Positions 9,163 to 17,895 of a stretch of 64,000 nucleotides of DNA are shown piece after piece. Each line of letters starts with the position of its first letter. Positions within the stretch are counted from its first letter, which is position 1. This DNA is from Halopseudomonas salegens (lineage in GTDB: Bacteria > Pseudomonadota > Gammaproteobacteria > Pseudomonadales > Pseudomonadaceae), in the NCBI RefSeq assembly GCF_900105655.1, contig NZ_LT629787.1, positions 3,162,001 to 3,226,000 of the forward strand, read 5' to 3'. Both the position numbers and the translations under genes were made by a program. The notes below the pieces were generated by a model. That model was given only the letters and a program-made list of their open reading frames with translations, was not told where the DNA came from and made no database searches.

Positions 9163-10497
9163 ATGATTCTCGACGTACACATTAGCGGAAGACTTGTGGC
9201 CAAGCTCTATCGCGAGCGCGATGAATACGTCCTGAAATACCTTCCGGGCACCGAACTGGCAGACTTTGTCAGCCTGACCATGCCCGTTCGTGAAGAGCCT
9301 TGGCGCTGGCCACGCGATCTGTTTCCGTTTTTCCGGCAGAACCTTCCCGAGGGTTATTTGCTCGGCGTTATTCGTGAGGAGTTCGGCGCAATGCTGGATG
9401 GCACCGACTTGTCTCTCCTGGGTTTAGTGGGCGGTACAGGCATCGGCAGAGTCTCGATTACGCCTGAAGGCGTCCAGCCCGGTATAGACATGGACCCTCT
9501 GGAAATAACCCACATGCTCCAGGCGGAAAATACCGCAGAACACTTTGCCGAGCTGGTACGCCAGTACGCACGCGTGGCCATCTCCGGGGTCGTGCCAAAG
9601 TTCATCGCCAAAGACGCCTCACACAACCAGCAGCCGCTGGGTAAGCCGACGCTGAGGACCGGATTTCATATCATCAAAGGTTCGGATGACAACACGCCGT
9701 TTCTCGGCTTCAACGAGTTCTACACCATGCACGTACTGGAACGGTTGAATGTCGTGCCCGTTGCCACATGCCAGATGTCTGAGGATGGAAGGGTTCTGGT
9801 AGTAGACCGCTTTGACGTTGATGAGCAAGGCATCCCCCACTATGGCCTGGAAGACGCGTGCGGACTGCTCGGCTTGCCGCCACACGAAAAGTATCGCCCC
9901 ACAGTCGAGCAGGTGTGGAATGCAACCCGGTCTTATATGGGCGCAGATCGACTCCGCGAACAACGCGAGCACCTGGGCTGGCATCTGTTGACCAATTACG
10001 TGGTGCGTAACGCAGATTGCCACGCAAAAAATATCGCGCTGTATTACACCTCCCAGGCTGATGTCGGCTTTACCCCAGTCTATGACCTGGTAACCACGCA
10101 GGCTTACCCTCGCTTCGCTGCCAGCCCACCAGGGCTTTCCCTCGGCGGCAGGCAAACCTGGACGCCAGGCCGCTCGCTGGAAACCTTTTTCAAGTCTGTG
10201 CTTAGCATTCCCCCAGCGCAGTACGCTGCGATGGTTGAACAACTGTGTCAGTCAGCTGTGGAGGTTGGGCACAAGGTGATTGAAGCATCGAAAAACGAAC
10301 CAGCCTGGCGCGATGTCGCCAAGCACATGGTGCACGCCTGGAATGACGGAATGGAGACATTACGCAGCGCCAAGGCAGCACCACAGTTTCGCGGTCTGGA
10401 TAATGCCATTGCAGAAGCCGGCTTCTCAGGGCCACGCAAGCCTGAGTCTAGAGGTGAGGTGGTTGGTCGTTCTGAATTGTTGGCGAAAAAACGCTGA
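9163..10497 (+). CDS. hipA: HipA-family Ser/Thr kinase toxin
   Basis: A 444-residue type II toxin kinase. In E. coli, HipA phosphorylates glutamyl-tRNA synthetase and causes growth arrest and persistence; the target here is not known. The N-terminal subdomain contains FRQNLPEGYLL at about 57-67. The catalytic motif NADCHAKN is at 283-290 (D285 and N290), and the metal-binding Asp is D308 in PVYDLV. All key kinase residues are present, so it is predicted active. Length matches the family (about 440). It directly precedes a type I restriction operon. Confidence 0.9.
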   Translation: MILDVHISGRLVAKLYRERDEYVLKYLPGTELADFVSLTMPVREEPWRWPRDLFPFFRQNLPEGYLLGVIREEFGAMLDGTDLSLLGLVGGTGIGRVSITPEGVQPGIDMDPLEITHMLQAENTAEHFAELVRQYARVAISGVVPKFIAKDASHNQQPLGKPTLRTGFHIIKGSDDNTPFLGFNEFYTMHVLERLNVVPVATCQMSEDGRVLVVDRFDVDEQGIPHYGLEDACGLLGLPPHEKYRPTVEQVWNATRSYMGADRLREQREHLGWHLLTNYVVRNADCHAKNIALYYTSQADVGFTPVYDLVTTQAYPRFAASPPGLSLGGRQTWTPGRSLETFFKSVLSIPPAQYAAMVEQLCQSAVEVGHKVIEASKNEPAWRDVAKHMVHAWNDGMETLRSAKAAPQFRGLDNAIAEAGFSGPRKPESRGEVVGRSELLAKKR

Positions 10498-10567
10498 GGG
10501 CTTGAACGTGCGTTTTCGATTGGGACAAGCCGCTGTGCATGTGTGAGCGTAGAACTGTCACGCCCAG

Positions 10568-10596
10568 AACTAAAAAATAAATCTGTCACCTTTTTC
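10568..10596. repeat. 29-bp dispersed repeat, copy 2 (RAYT/REP-like terminus)
   Basis: Exact copy of 3786-3814, in the same orientation. It lies in the gap between hipA and hsdM, at the left edge of the restriction operon. The rest of the 10498-10718 gap shows no gene. Confidence 0.75.
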
Positions 10597-10718
10597 CCAA
10601 TAGCCGCGTGCAAGCCAAAAGCAACGACATGCCCCAGCAAATAAGGCAAAATCTGACGGCAGAAGCCAACTGCGATTGCAGCGATAGACGGCACTACCGA
10701 AAAGGATTCACGCCCCAG

Positions 10719-12185
10719 ATGTTCGAACAAACCTTCAAAGCCATCGACGATGTTCTCTGGAAAGACGCTGGTTGCTCCAGTGAGCTGGATTACACCGAGC
10801 AGACCAGCTGGATGCTGTTTCTCAAATACCTGGACGACTTGGAGCACGAGCGCAGCCTTGCGGCCGAGCTAATGGGCGAGCAATACCAGTACATCATCGA
10901 CGACGCCCACCGCTGGAGCCGCTGGGCTGCGCCCAAAGACGCCGCGGGCAACTTTGACCACAACAACGCCCTCACCGGCGATGACCTGATCGACTATGTG
11001 GATGGCGAACTCTTCCCCTACCTCAAGGGCTTTAAAAAGCGCGCCGACGGCCCCGACACCATCGAATACAAAATCGGCGAAATCTTCGGCGAGATCAAAA
11101 ACAAGATTCAGAGCGGCTATTCATTAAGAGACGCTCTGGAAAAGGTGGACGAGCTGCGCTTCCGTTCACAGGAAGAAAAGCACGAACTCAGCCACCTGTA
11201 CGAAACCAAAATCAAGAACATGGGCAACGCCGGGCGCAACGGTGGCGAGTACTACACGCCCCGCCCGCTGATTCGCGCCATGATCGACGTGGTTCAACCC
11301 AAAATTGGCGAAACCATTTACGACGGCGCCGCCGGCTCCGCGGGCTTTCTCTGCGAGGCCTACGACTATCTGCGCCAGGGTGGCCGCAGCAAGCAGCAGC
11401 TCTCTACCACCGCGCTGAAAACCCTGCAGGAACGCACCTTCTACGCCAAAGAGAAGAAGTCCCTCGCCTACGTCATCGCCATCATGAACATGATCCTGCA
11501 CGGCATAGAAACCCCCAACGTGATCCACACCAACACGCTGACGGAGAACTTGCAGGACATACAGCCCAGCAACCAGTACGACATCATCCTCGCCAACCCG
11601 CCCTTTGGCGGCAAAGAGCGCAAAGAGGTGCAGCAGAACTTCCCCATCAAGACCAGCGAAACCGCCTTCCTGTTTCTGCAGCATTTTATGAAGATACTCA
11701 AACCCGGTGGCCGCGCCGCCGTGGTGATCAAAAACACCTTTTTAAGCAACACCGACAACGCCGCCGTCGCCCTGCGCAAAGAGCTGCTGCAAAACCACAA
11801 CCTGCACACCGTGCTCGACTGCCCCGGCAAAACCTTCCTCGGCGCTGGCGTGAAAACCGTGGTGCTGTTCTTTACCAAAGGCGAGCCCACCCAGAAGGTG
11901 TGGTACTACCAGCTCGACCCTGGCCGCAGCCTGGGCAAAACCAACCCGCTGAACGACAACGATCTGCAGGCGTTTGTGCAGCTGCAGAAAGGCTTGGCAG
12001 ATTCGGACAAATCCTGGTCGCTCAATGTCGCCGATCTGGATCAGGCCACCTGGGATCTGTCGGTGAAAAACCCCAATGCCAAAGAGGAGGCAGAGCTGCG
12101 CGAGCCGAAAGACATCATTGCCGATATTATTGCACTCGATAAAGAGAGCGAGGCCATACTGTCTAAGATTCAGGAGTTGGTGTGA
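10719..12185 (+). CDS. hsdM: Type I restriction-modification system, methyltransferase subunit HsdM
   Basis: N6-adenine DNA methyltransferase subunit that works with HsdS. It has 488 residues from the start MFEQTFKAIDDVLWK, the usual family N-terminus; a GTG further upstream (10608) would add 37 non-family residues. The N-terminal helical domain (about 1-140) precedes the SAM-binding motif YDGAAGSAGFL and the catalytic NPPF motif in ILANPPFGGKE. AAGGA lies about 12 nt upstream, slightly distant. The stop overlaps the hsdS start as TGATG, indicating translational coupling. Confidence 0.92.
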   Translation: MFEQTFKAIDDVLWKDAGCSSELDYTEQTSWMLFLKYLDDLEHERSLAAELMGEQYQYIIDDAHRWSRWAAPKDAAGNFDHNNALTGDDLIDYVDGELFPYLKGFKKRADGPDTIEYKIGEIFGEIKNKIQSGYSLRDALEKVDELRFRSQEEKHELSHLYETKIKNMGNAGRNGGEYYTPRPLIRAMIDVVQPKIGETIYDGAAGSAGFLCEAYDYLRQGGRSKQQLSTTALKTLQERTFYAKEKKSLAYVIAIMNMILHGIETPNVIHTNTLTENLQDIQPSNQYDIILANPPFGGKERKEVQQNFPIKTSETAFLFLQHFMKILKPGGRAAVVIKNTFLSNTDNAAVALRKELLQNHNLHTVLDCPGKTFLGAGVKTVVLFFTKGEPTQKVWYYQLDPGRSLGKTNPLNDNDLQAFVQLQKGLADSDKSWSLNVADLDQATWDLSVKNPNAKEEAELREPKDIIADIIALDKESEAILSKIQELV

Positions 12186-13375
12186 TGGCTTGGCCAACAG
12201 TTAAGTTGGGAGAAATATGCCAGATTGAGAAGGAACAGTTCCGTGAAGGAAATTTACCTTACGTTGGTATGGAAGATATAGAGGGCCATACTGGTAGATT
12301 TCTTGGAGAGCGGAGTCCTAAGTCTGTTGCTAGCTCAACATTTAAGTTCTCCGATAAGCATGTCTTATATGGGCGACTCAGACCCTATTTGAATAAAGTT
12401 TTAGTGCCTGGTTTCGAGGGGCATTGCTCCTCAGAAATATTTCCTTTGAAGCCCAGCGATAAGCTTAACCGAAAGTTTTTATATTACTGGTTATCAAGTG
12501 AAAAAATTGTATCTGCGATAGATGCGACGTGTACCGGCGCCCGGATGCCCAGAGCGAATGTGAAGGAGGTGCTAACTTTTGATTTTAGCTTGCCCTCCCT
12601 GCCGGAACAAAAACGCATCGTCGCCATCCTCGACCAGGCCTTTGCCGACATCGACCAAGCTCGCGCCCTAACAGAACAAAACCTCAAAAACGCCCGCGAA
12701 CTGTTTGAAAGCTATTTACAACAGGTGTTTAGCCAGCGTGGGGAGGGGTGGACTATTGAACCACTGGAGAATGCGGTAACAAAAGACTGCACTTTATCTT
12801 ACGGCATAGTTCAGCCAGGAGATAACGTCGCTGGAGGCTTGCCTGTAGTCCGCCCAACAGACCTGATAAAGGAAGTGATAGATCTGTCTGGCCTTAAGCA
12901 AATTGACCCTTCAAAAGCTGAAGGCTACATGAGAACTCTGCTGCAGGGTGGCGAGTTGTTAGTGTGCGTCAGGGGAAGTACTGGCACCACATCAATTGCG
13001 AGTGAAGAACTTTCAGGGGCCAATGTAACAAGAGGCATCGTTCCGATCCGATTCAATCCTGAAAAGATCTCACAAAGGTTCGGCTACTATCAGTTTATTT
13101 CTCCGGCCATTCAAACTCAGATTCAGGCAGGCACATACGGCGCAGCTCTGATGCAGATTAATATTCGAGACTTAAGGAAGCTGAAAGTCAGGATTCCATC
13201 CTTGGAGGTTCAGCAAAAAATTACAGACCAGCTCGACTCTATCAAACCCGACCTTGAAAGAATTGAAGCAATTTACTCAGCAAAGCTGAACGCGTTCGAG
13301 GAACTCAGATCTTCACTTTTAGAGAAAGCTTTCTCTGGAGCCTTAACCACGAATAACGAAAAAGCTGTTGCCTGA
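12185..13375 (+). CDS. hsdS: Type I restriction-modification system, specificity subunit HsdS
   Basis: A 396-residue DNA-recognition subunit with two target-recognition domains. TRD1 covers about residues 1-135. The conserved spacer helix (LPEQKRIVAILDQAFADIDQ onward) covers about 140-182. TRD2 (GWTIEPLENAV onward) covers about 188-340, and the second conserved region (EVQQKITDQLDSIKPDLERI) ends the protein. Both TRDs are visibly more AT-rich than the spacer and than hsdM/hsdR, as expected when TRDs are exchanged by recombination. The recognition sequence cannot be predicted. The ATG overlaps the hsdM stop by one base. Confidence 0.9.
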   Translation: MAWPTVKLGEICQIEKEQFREGNLPYVGMEDIEGHTGRFLGERSPKSVASSTFKFSDKHVLYGRLRPYLNKVLVPGFEGHCSSEIFPLKPSDKLNRKFLYYWLSSEKIVSAIDATCTGARMPRANVKEVLTFDFSLPSLPEQKRIVAILDQAFADIDQARALTEQNLKNARELFESYLQQVFSQRGEGWTIEPLENAVTKDCTLSYGIVQPGDNVAGGLPVVRPTDLIKEVIDLSGLKQIDPSKAEGYMRTLLQGGELLVCVRGSTGTTSIASEELSGANVTRGIVPIRFNPEKISQRFGYYQFISPAIQTQIQAGTYGAALMQINIRDLRKLKVRIPSLEVQQKITDQLDSIKPDLERIEAIYSAKLNAFEELRSSLLEKAFSGALTTNNEKAVA

Positions 13376-13441
13376 AATAGCAGGCAAGTAGCTTTACACA
13401 GTGTTATACGAAGTACATATACCACAGGGAACGGACAACCC

Positions 13442-16003
13442 ATGACCATGAACGAAGCGGATACCAGAGCCAACCTGATCGACCCCAAACTGGTCGCTGC
13501 GGGATGGGGTTTGGTGGAACACAGCTATATCCGCCGTGAATGGTCGATTACCCAAGGCCGGATCATCGGCCGCGGCAAGCGTGCTTCGGCACTGAGCAGT
13601 GATTATGTGCTGGAGTATCAGGGCCGCAAGCTGGCGGCGATTGAGGCAAAAAAAGAGAGCCTGAGTTATACCGAGGGCGTGCGTCAGGCCAAGGACTACG
13701 CCCAGCGCCTGCAGTGCCGGTTTGGCTACGCCACCAACGGCCACGACATCTACCAGATGGATATGCTCACCGGTGAAGAGAAACTGGTAGAGCGCTTTTT
13801 AAGCCCCGCTGAGTTGTGGCAGCTGACCTTTGACCCCAGCCATAAACCCGGCGCCCTGCCCGAGCCGGACTTTGCCGCCGTGTGGCGCGAGCGCTTTGCC
13901 CAGATTCCCTTTGAGTGCAAGGGCGACTGGCAGCCGCGCTATTATCAGGAAAATGCCATCAACAACGCGCTGGAGGCCATCGCCCAGGGCCGGCAGCGTA
14001 TTCTGCTCACCCTGGCCACCGGCACCGGCAAAACCTGCATCGCCTTCCAGGCCGCCTGGAAGCTGTTCCACAGCCGCTGGAGCCTGCGCGCGCAAACCCA
14101 CCCCGCTGCCGCCAAAAAGCGCCCACGCATTCTGTTTCTGGCCGACCGTAACGTACTGGCCAATCAGGCGTTTAACGACTTTGGCCCCTTTGGTGAAGAC
14201 GCCATTGTGCGCATTGAACCGGGAGAGATTAGAAAACTGGGCGCGGTGCCGAAGAATGCCAGCGTCTTCTTTACCATTTTCCAGACCTTTATGAGCGGGC
14301 CGGAAGACGAGCACGGCAACAGGACGCCCTATTTTGGCCAATACCCCGAAGACTTCTTCGACTTCATTATCATCGACGAGTGTCACCGCGGCGGCGCCAA
14401 TGACGAGAGCAGCTGGCGCGACATTCTTGACTACTTCGCCCCCGCCGTGCAGCTGGGCCTGACCGCCACGCCCAAGCGCACGGTGAATACCGACACCTAC
14501 AGCTACTTTGGCGAGCCGGTTTACAGCTACGCCCTGAAGGAAGGCATTAACGACGGTTTTCTCACCCCGTTTAAAGTGCTGCCCATCGTCGGCACCCTGG
14601 ACGAGTACGTCTACACCCCCGGCGATGGTGTGGTGATCAAGGGCGAGCCGGAACCGGGCCGCATCTACAAAGAGGCGGACTTCAACCGCATTATCACCAT
14701 CCCCCAGCGCGAGCAGATGCGCGTGCGCTACTGGATGGATCGCATCAACCCGCATGACAAAACCATCGTCTTTTGCGCCACCCAGGAGCACGCCGGCATG
14801 GTGCGCGACTTTATCAATCAATATGCGTCCGCCCAAGGATGGACCAGCAACCCCGGCTACTGCGTGCGTGTGACCGCCAACGATGGCAGCGCTGGCGAGA
14901 GTGACCTGAAAGTATTTCAGGACAACGAAAAGACCATCCCCACTATTCTCACTACCTCGCGCAAACTCTCCACCGGTGTGGATGCCCGCAATGTGCGCAA
15001 TATCGTGCTGATGCGGCCATGCAACAACATGATCGAGTTCAAACAGATCATCGGTCGTGGCACCCGCCTGTACGACGGCAAGGACTACTTCACCATCTAC
15101 GACTTCGTCAAAGCGCACTACAACTTTGCCGACCCGGCATGGGATGGCGAGCCGCTGCCACCAGAAGGTAAAGACTGCGCAACCTGCGGCCACAAACCCT
15201 GCACCTGCCCCAAAGAGCCCTGCTCTGTTTGCGGCTTTAACCCCTGCAACTGCGTAACACCCTGCCCGGTTTGTGAGGAGGCGCCCTGCAGCTGCCCATC
15301 AGCAGGCTGCGCGGAATGTGAACAAAGCCCTTGCGTGTGTGCCGGCCAGCCATGCCCTCTATGCGGTGCATCCCCTTGCGCGTGCGAAAAACCTGAAAAG
15401 CTGGTCATCCACCTTAGCGACGGCAAAACGCGCAGCATCAAACACATTGCCTCTGCGCTGTACTGGAGCCCCGAGGGCAAGCCGATTACCGCCAAAGAGT
15501 TTATCGAACGTTTGTTTGGCCAGATCCCCCAGTTTTTCGTCGACGAAGACCAGCTGCGCCAGATATGGAGCGACCCCACCACCCGCGAAAAGCTGCTGGA
15601 AGACCTGAGTGAGGCCGGTTATGGCGAAGAACAGTTGGACAGCATGAAGGAGCTGATCGACGCCAAAGACAGCGACGTCTACGACGTGTTGGCCTACGTT
15701 GCCTATGCCGCCGAAACCCACACTCGCGCAGAGCGGGTACACATCGCCAAGCCCGCCATCGCTCAGGCCTACAGCAACTTTAAACAACAGGCATTCATCG
15801 ACTTTGTGCTGAGCAAATACATCGAAGACGGTGTGGCGGAATTATCGCCGAAAAAGATGCGCAGCCTGATCGAGCTGAAATACAACACCATCAGCGATGC
15901 AGCGAGTGAATTGGGCTCAACGGCAACGATCCGCGAGACCTTTTTGGGCTTTCAAAGGCTGCTTTACGCAGCGCAGAGCCAGGATAAAAACCAGCAGGTT
16001 TGA
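13442..16003 (+). CDS. hsdR: Type I restriction endonuclease subunit HsdR with a Cys-rich five-repeat insert
   Basis: An 853-residue motor and nuclease subunit that translocates unmethylated DNA and cuts it. The nuclease domain has D54, E68 and K70 (IEAKKES). Helicase motifs include ATGTGKT (192-198), DECH (312-315), GLTATPKR and the motif VI region GRGTRLYDGKDYF. An EcoEI-type C-terminal domain ends the protein. Between helicase and C-terminal domain, residues 579-648 hold five units of C-x2-C-x4-C-x-C, 20 cysteines in all. A 66-bp gap separates it from hsdS, so it may have its own promoter. All catalytic residues are present. Confidence 0.92.
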   Translation: MTMNEADTRANLIDPKLVAAGWGLVEHSYIRREWSITQGRIIGRGKRASALSSDYVLEYQGRKLAAIEAKKESLSYTEGVRQAKDYAQRLQCRFGYATNGHDIYQMDMLTGEEKLVERFLSPAELWQLTFDPSHKPGALPEPDFAAVWRERFAQIPFECKGDWQPRYYQENAINNALEAIAQGRQRILLTLATGTGKTCIAFQAAWKLFHSRWSLRAQTHPAAAKKRPRILFLADRNVLANQAFNDFGPFGEDAIVRIEPGEIRKLGAVPKNASVFFTIFQTFMSGPEDEHGNRTPYFGQYPEDFFDFIIIDECHRGGANDESSWRDILDYFAPAVQLGLTATPKRTVNTDTYSYFGEPVYSYALKEGINDGFLTPFKVLPIVGTLDEYVYTPGDGVVIKGEPEPGRIYKEADFNRIITIPQREQMRVRYWMDRINPHDKTIVFCATQEHAGMVRDFINQYASAQGWTSNPGYCVRVTANDGSAGESDLKVFQDNEKTIPTILTTSRKLSTGVDARNVRNIVLMRPCNNMIEFKQIIGRGTRLYDGKDYFTIYDFVKAHYNFADPAWDGEPLPPEGKDCATCGHKPCTCPKEPCSVCGFNPCNCVTPCPVCEEAPCSCPSAGCAECEQSPCVCAGQPCPLCGASPCACEKPEKLVIHLSDGKTRSIKHIASALYWSPEGKPITAKEFIERLFGQIPQFFVDEDQLRQIWSDPTTREKLLEDLSEAGYGEEQLDSMKELIDAKDSDVYDVLAYVAYAAETHTRAERVHIAKPAIAQAYSNFKQQAFIDFVLSKYIEDGVAELSPKKMRSLIELKYNTISDAASELGSTATIRETFLGFQRLLYAAQSQDKNQQV

Positions 16004-16032
16004 CGCCACAACCTTAAACAGATGATAGCTCG

Positions 16033-16166
16033 TGCAGCGAACAAGTGTGCCGGATTGGTGCCTTCACCCCCTGCGCCACCCAGTTCTCACGGAGTAGTAA
16101 GAGCTACATCCAGCACGCCGTCGGAGGAGCTGGCGCGGCCATCACGGCCGCCGGTGGCTTTTGTGC
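16033..16166 (-). pseudogene. Partial duplicate of the ohr gene
   Basis: About 130 bp aligns without gaps to 16615-16743 inside ohr at roughly 88 percent identity (about 15 mismatches counted by eye). It covers codons from near the start to the active-site Cys region. Both ends are missing and there is no start codon context. It ends 5 bp before the repeat at 16171. Confidence 0.8.
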
Positions 16167-16170
16167 AGTA

Positions 16171-16195
16171 ATTGGGGTCAGATTAAAATTTACTG
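16171..16195. repeat. Short RAYT/REP-like terminal motif
   Basis: TTGGGGTCAGATTAAAATTT lies here. It shares the GG-x-CAGATT core with the reverse complement of the 29-bp repeats at 3786 and 10568. Similar motifs recur beside REP-associated transposases in many proteobacteria, from memory. No transposase is present. Confidence 0.5.
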
Positions 16196-16351
16196 AAGCT
16201 CTTTGATGGCTCGACAGATTTTTGTTCTCGCGATGTTAATCCGATTCCGTTTCCTGCATCTCATCCACCCGCTTCACCCCAAACGCTCGACCTGAATCGA
16301 TTCGACAAGCTGGCCAACCCAGCTTATCGATCCCGTTAAACCGACTGCGAA

Positions 16352-16780
16352 TCACTCGACCCGTGTCAGCGTTACGTCAATGTTGCCGCGGGTGGCATTG
16401 GAGTAAGGGCAGACAATGTGGGCGCGTTCAATCAGGGTTTGGGCCTGTTCATCGTCCAGGTTTGGCAGGCTGATACGCAGTTCAACCTCGATGCCAAAAC
16501 CTGTGGGGATGGCACCAATACCCACTACACCCTCAATCGATGCGTCTGCTGGCATGCTGAGCTTGTCCCGGCCAGCTACGAACTTCATTGCACCCAGGAA
16601 ACAGGCTGAGTAGCCCGCAGCGAACAACTGCTCTGGGTTGGTACCTTCACCACCTGCGCCACCCAGTTCTCGCGGGGTAGTAAGGGCTACATCCAGCACG
16701 CCGTCGGAAGAAATTGCACGGCCATCACGGCCGCCGGTGGCTTCTGCATAGGCACGGTAAGCAACGTTTTGAATAGACAT
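16352..16780 (-). CDS. ohr: Organic hydroperoxide resistance protein (Ohr/OsmC family)
   Basis: A 142-residue thiol peroxidase that reduces organic and fatty-acid hydroperoxides in the cytoplasm using lipoylated partners. Both catalytic Cys are present: one in [15 protein letters not shown] and one in [11 protein letters not shown], whose context is the Ohr rather than OsmC subgroup. The start at 16780 follows GAGGA by about 7 nt and gives the standard length of about 140. The hydrolase gene lies upstream on the same strand, 70 bp away. OhrR is not in the window. Confidence 0.92.
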   Translation of the reverse strand: MSIQNVAYRAYAEATGGRDGRAISSDGVLDVALTTPRELGGAGGEGTNPEQLFAAGYSACFLGAMKFVAGRDKLSMPADASIEGVVGIGAIPTGFGIEVELRISLPNLDDEQAQTLIERAHIVCPYSNATRGNIDVTLTRVE

Positions 16781-16850
16781 TTGGTAATCCTCTTGATTGG
16801 TTGGGTTTTGGCCGAAGGGCATGAACCACATCGGCCATGGAGCTACTGCG

Positions 16851-17777
16851 TTACTGCTGAAGGAAGTTCAGCAAATCCTGATTCAGCTGTTCCTTGTTGG
16901 TATCCGCCAGACCATGGGGGGCACCTTGGTACACGATCAGTTGGGCATCCTTGACCAGCGCGGCCGAGGCTTTGCCGGAGATGTCCAGGGGCACAATCTG
17001 GTCGTCACTGCCGTGAATCACCAGCGTGGGTACGTCGAACTTGGCCAGGTCACCGCGAAAGTCCGTCGCAGAGAACGCCGCGATGGAATCGTAGGTGTTC
17101 TTGGCGCCAGCCAGCATGCCTTGCCTCCAGAACGACTGGATCATGCCTTGTGACGGCTTGGCACCTTCGCGGTTGAAGCCGAAGAACGGGCCACTGGCAA
17201 TATCCAGGTACAGCTGCGACCGGTCGACGTTGGAGGCTTCACGCAGACCATCGAATACCGAGAGCGGTAAGCCGTTGGGGTTGCTGTCGGTTTTCAGCAT
17301 CATCGGCGGTACGGCGCTGATCAGGGCCGCCTTTTTCACCAGACCTGTGCCATGGCGGCCGATATAGCGGGCTACTTCACCACCACCGGTGGAAAAGCCG
17401 ACCAGGGTAACGTCCTTGACCTGCAACGCTTTGATGACGGTTGAGAGGTCGTCGGCGTAGTGGTCCATATCGTTACCTTCCCAGGGTTGGCTGGAGCGGC
17501 CGTGGCCACGGCGGTCGTGGGCGATAACGCGGTAGCCCTTGTCTGCCAGGAACTGCATTTGCGCTTCCCAGCTGTCGGAGCTGAGCGGCCAGCCGTGGCT
17601 GAACATGACGACTTCACCATTCTTTGGGCCCCAATCCTTGTAGTACAGCTCGACGCCGTCCTGGGTGGTGATGGTGCTGGCAGTGCGAGCAAACTCTGCG
17701 GCGTGAGCGACCATTGAAATAACTGGCAGTGCAGCGGCGGCGAATGCGGCGATGGCGGTACGGGTAAATCTGTTCAT
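16851..17777 (-). CDS. Exported alpha/beta hydrolase (non-heme chloroperoxidase-like)
   Basis: A 308-residue alpha/beta-hydrolase close to cofactor-free haloperoxidases/esterases. The signal peptide covers about residues 1-26 (cleavage after AHA), so it acts in the periplasm. The triad is S129 in GFSTGGG, an Asp in HGSDDQIVP (about 259) and H288 in GAPHGLAD; the oxyanion motif is [10 protein letters not shown] start with an upstream AAGGAA supports 17777. It lies in tandem with ohr and is divergent from an AraC regulator that may control it. The substrate is unknown. Confidence 0.88.
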   Translation of the reverse strand: MNRFTRTAIAAFAAAALPVISMVAHAAEFARTASTITTQDGVELYYKDWGPKNGEVVMFSHGWPLSSDSWEAQMQFLADKGYRVIAHDRRGHGRSSQPWEGNDMDHYADDLSTVIKALQVKDVTLVGFSTGGGEVARYIGRHGTGLVKKAALISAVPPMMLKTDSNPNGLPLSVFDGLREASNVDRSQLYLDIASGPFFGFNREGAKPSQGMIQSFWRQGMLAGAKNTYDSIAAFSATDFRGDLAKFDVPTLVIHGSDDQIVPLDISGKASAALVKDAQLIVYQGAPHGLADTNKEQLNQDLLNFLQQ

Positions 17778-17895
17778 GGCTTGATTCCTTTTCAGTGTAG
17801 TGAAAGTGCTGTTGTCTGTTGACGAAAAGGAGTTTCAGGCATTTACTGGTACGAATTAACACAATTTGTCTTAACTTTTTGACGGATCGTATTTT

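Larger units (their letters stand above)
16004..16351. other. Gene-free gap holding an ohr fragment and a repeat
   Basis: The stretch contains the partial ohr copy (16033-16166) and the short repeat (16171-16195). From 16196 to 16351 one frame runs for about 50 codons with a Pro-rich end, but no start, ribosome-binding site or family resemblance is visible. Confidence 0.6.

Noticed and set aside
13376..13441. Separate promoter for hsdR in the hsdS-hsdR gap
   Set aside because: TTTACA and TACATA are present but the spacing of 15 bp is poor, so it is not listed as a feature.
13799..15193. 464-codon open frame antisense to hsdR
   Set aside because: Same reason: hsdR has full catalytic motifs, and the antisense product is low-complexity Gly/Ala/Val.
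16196..16351. About 50-codon Pro-rich frame after the repeat, possible RAYT transposase tail
   Set aside because: No HUH or Tyr motif is visible and no start exists; it cannot be supported.
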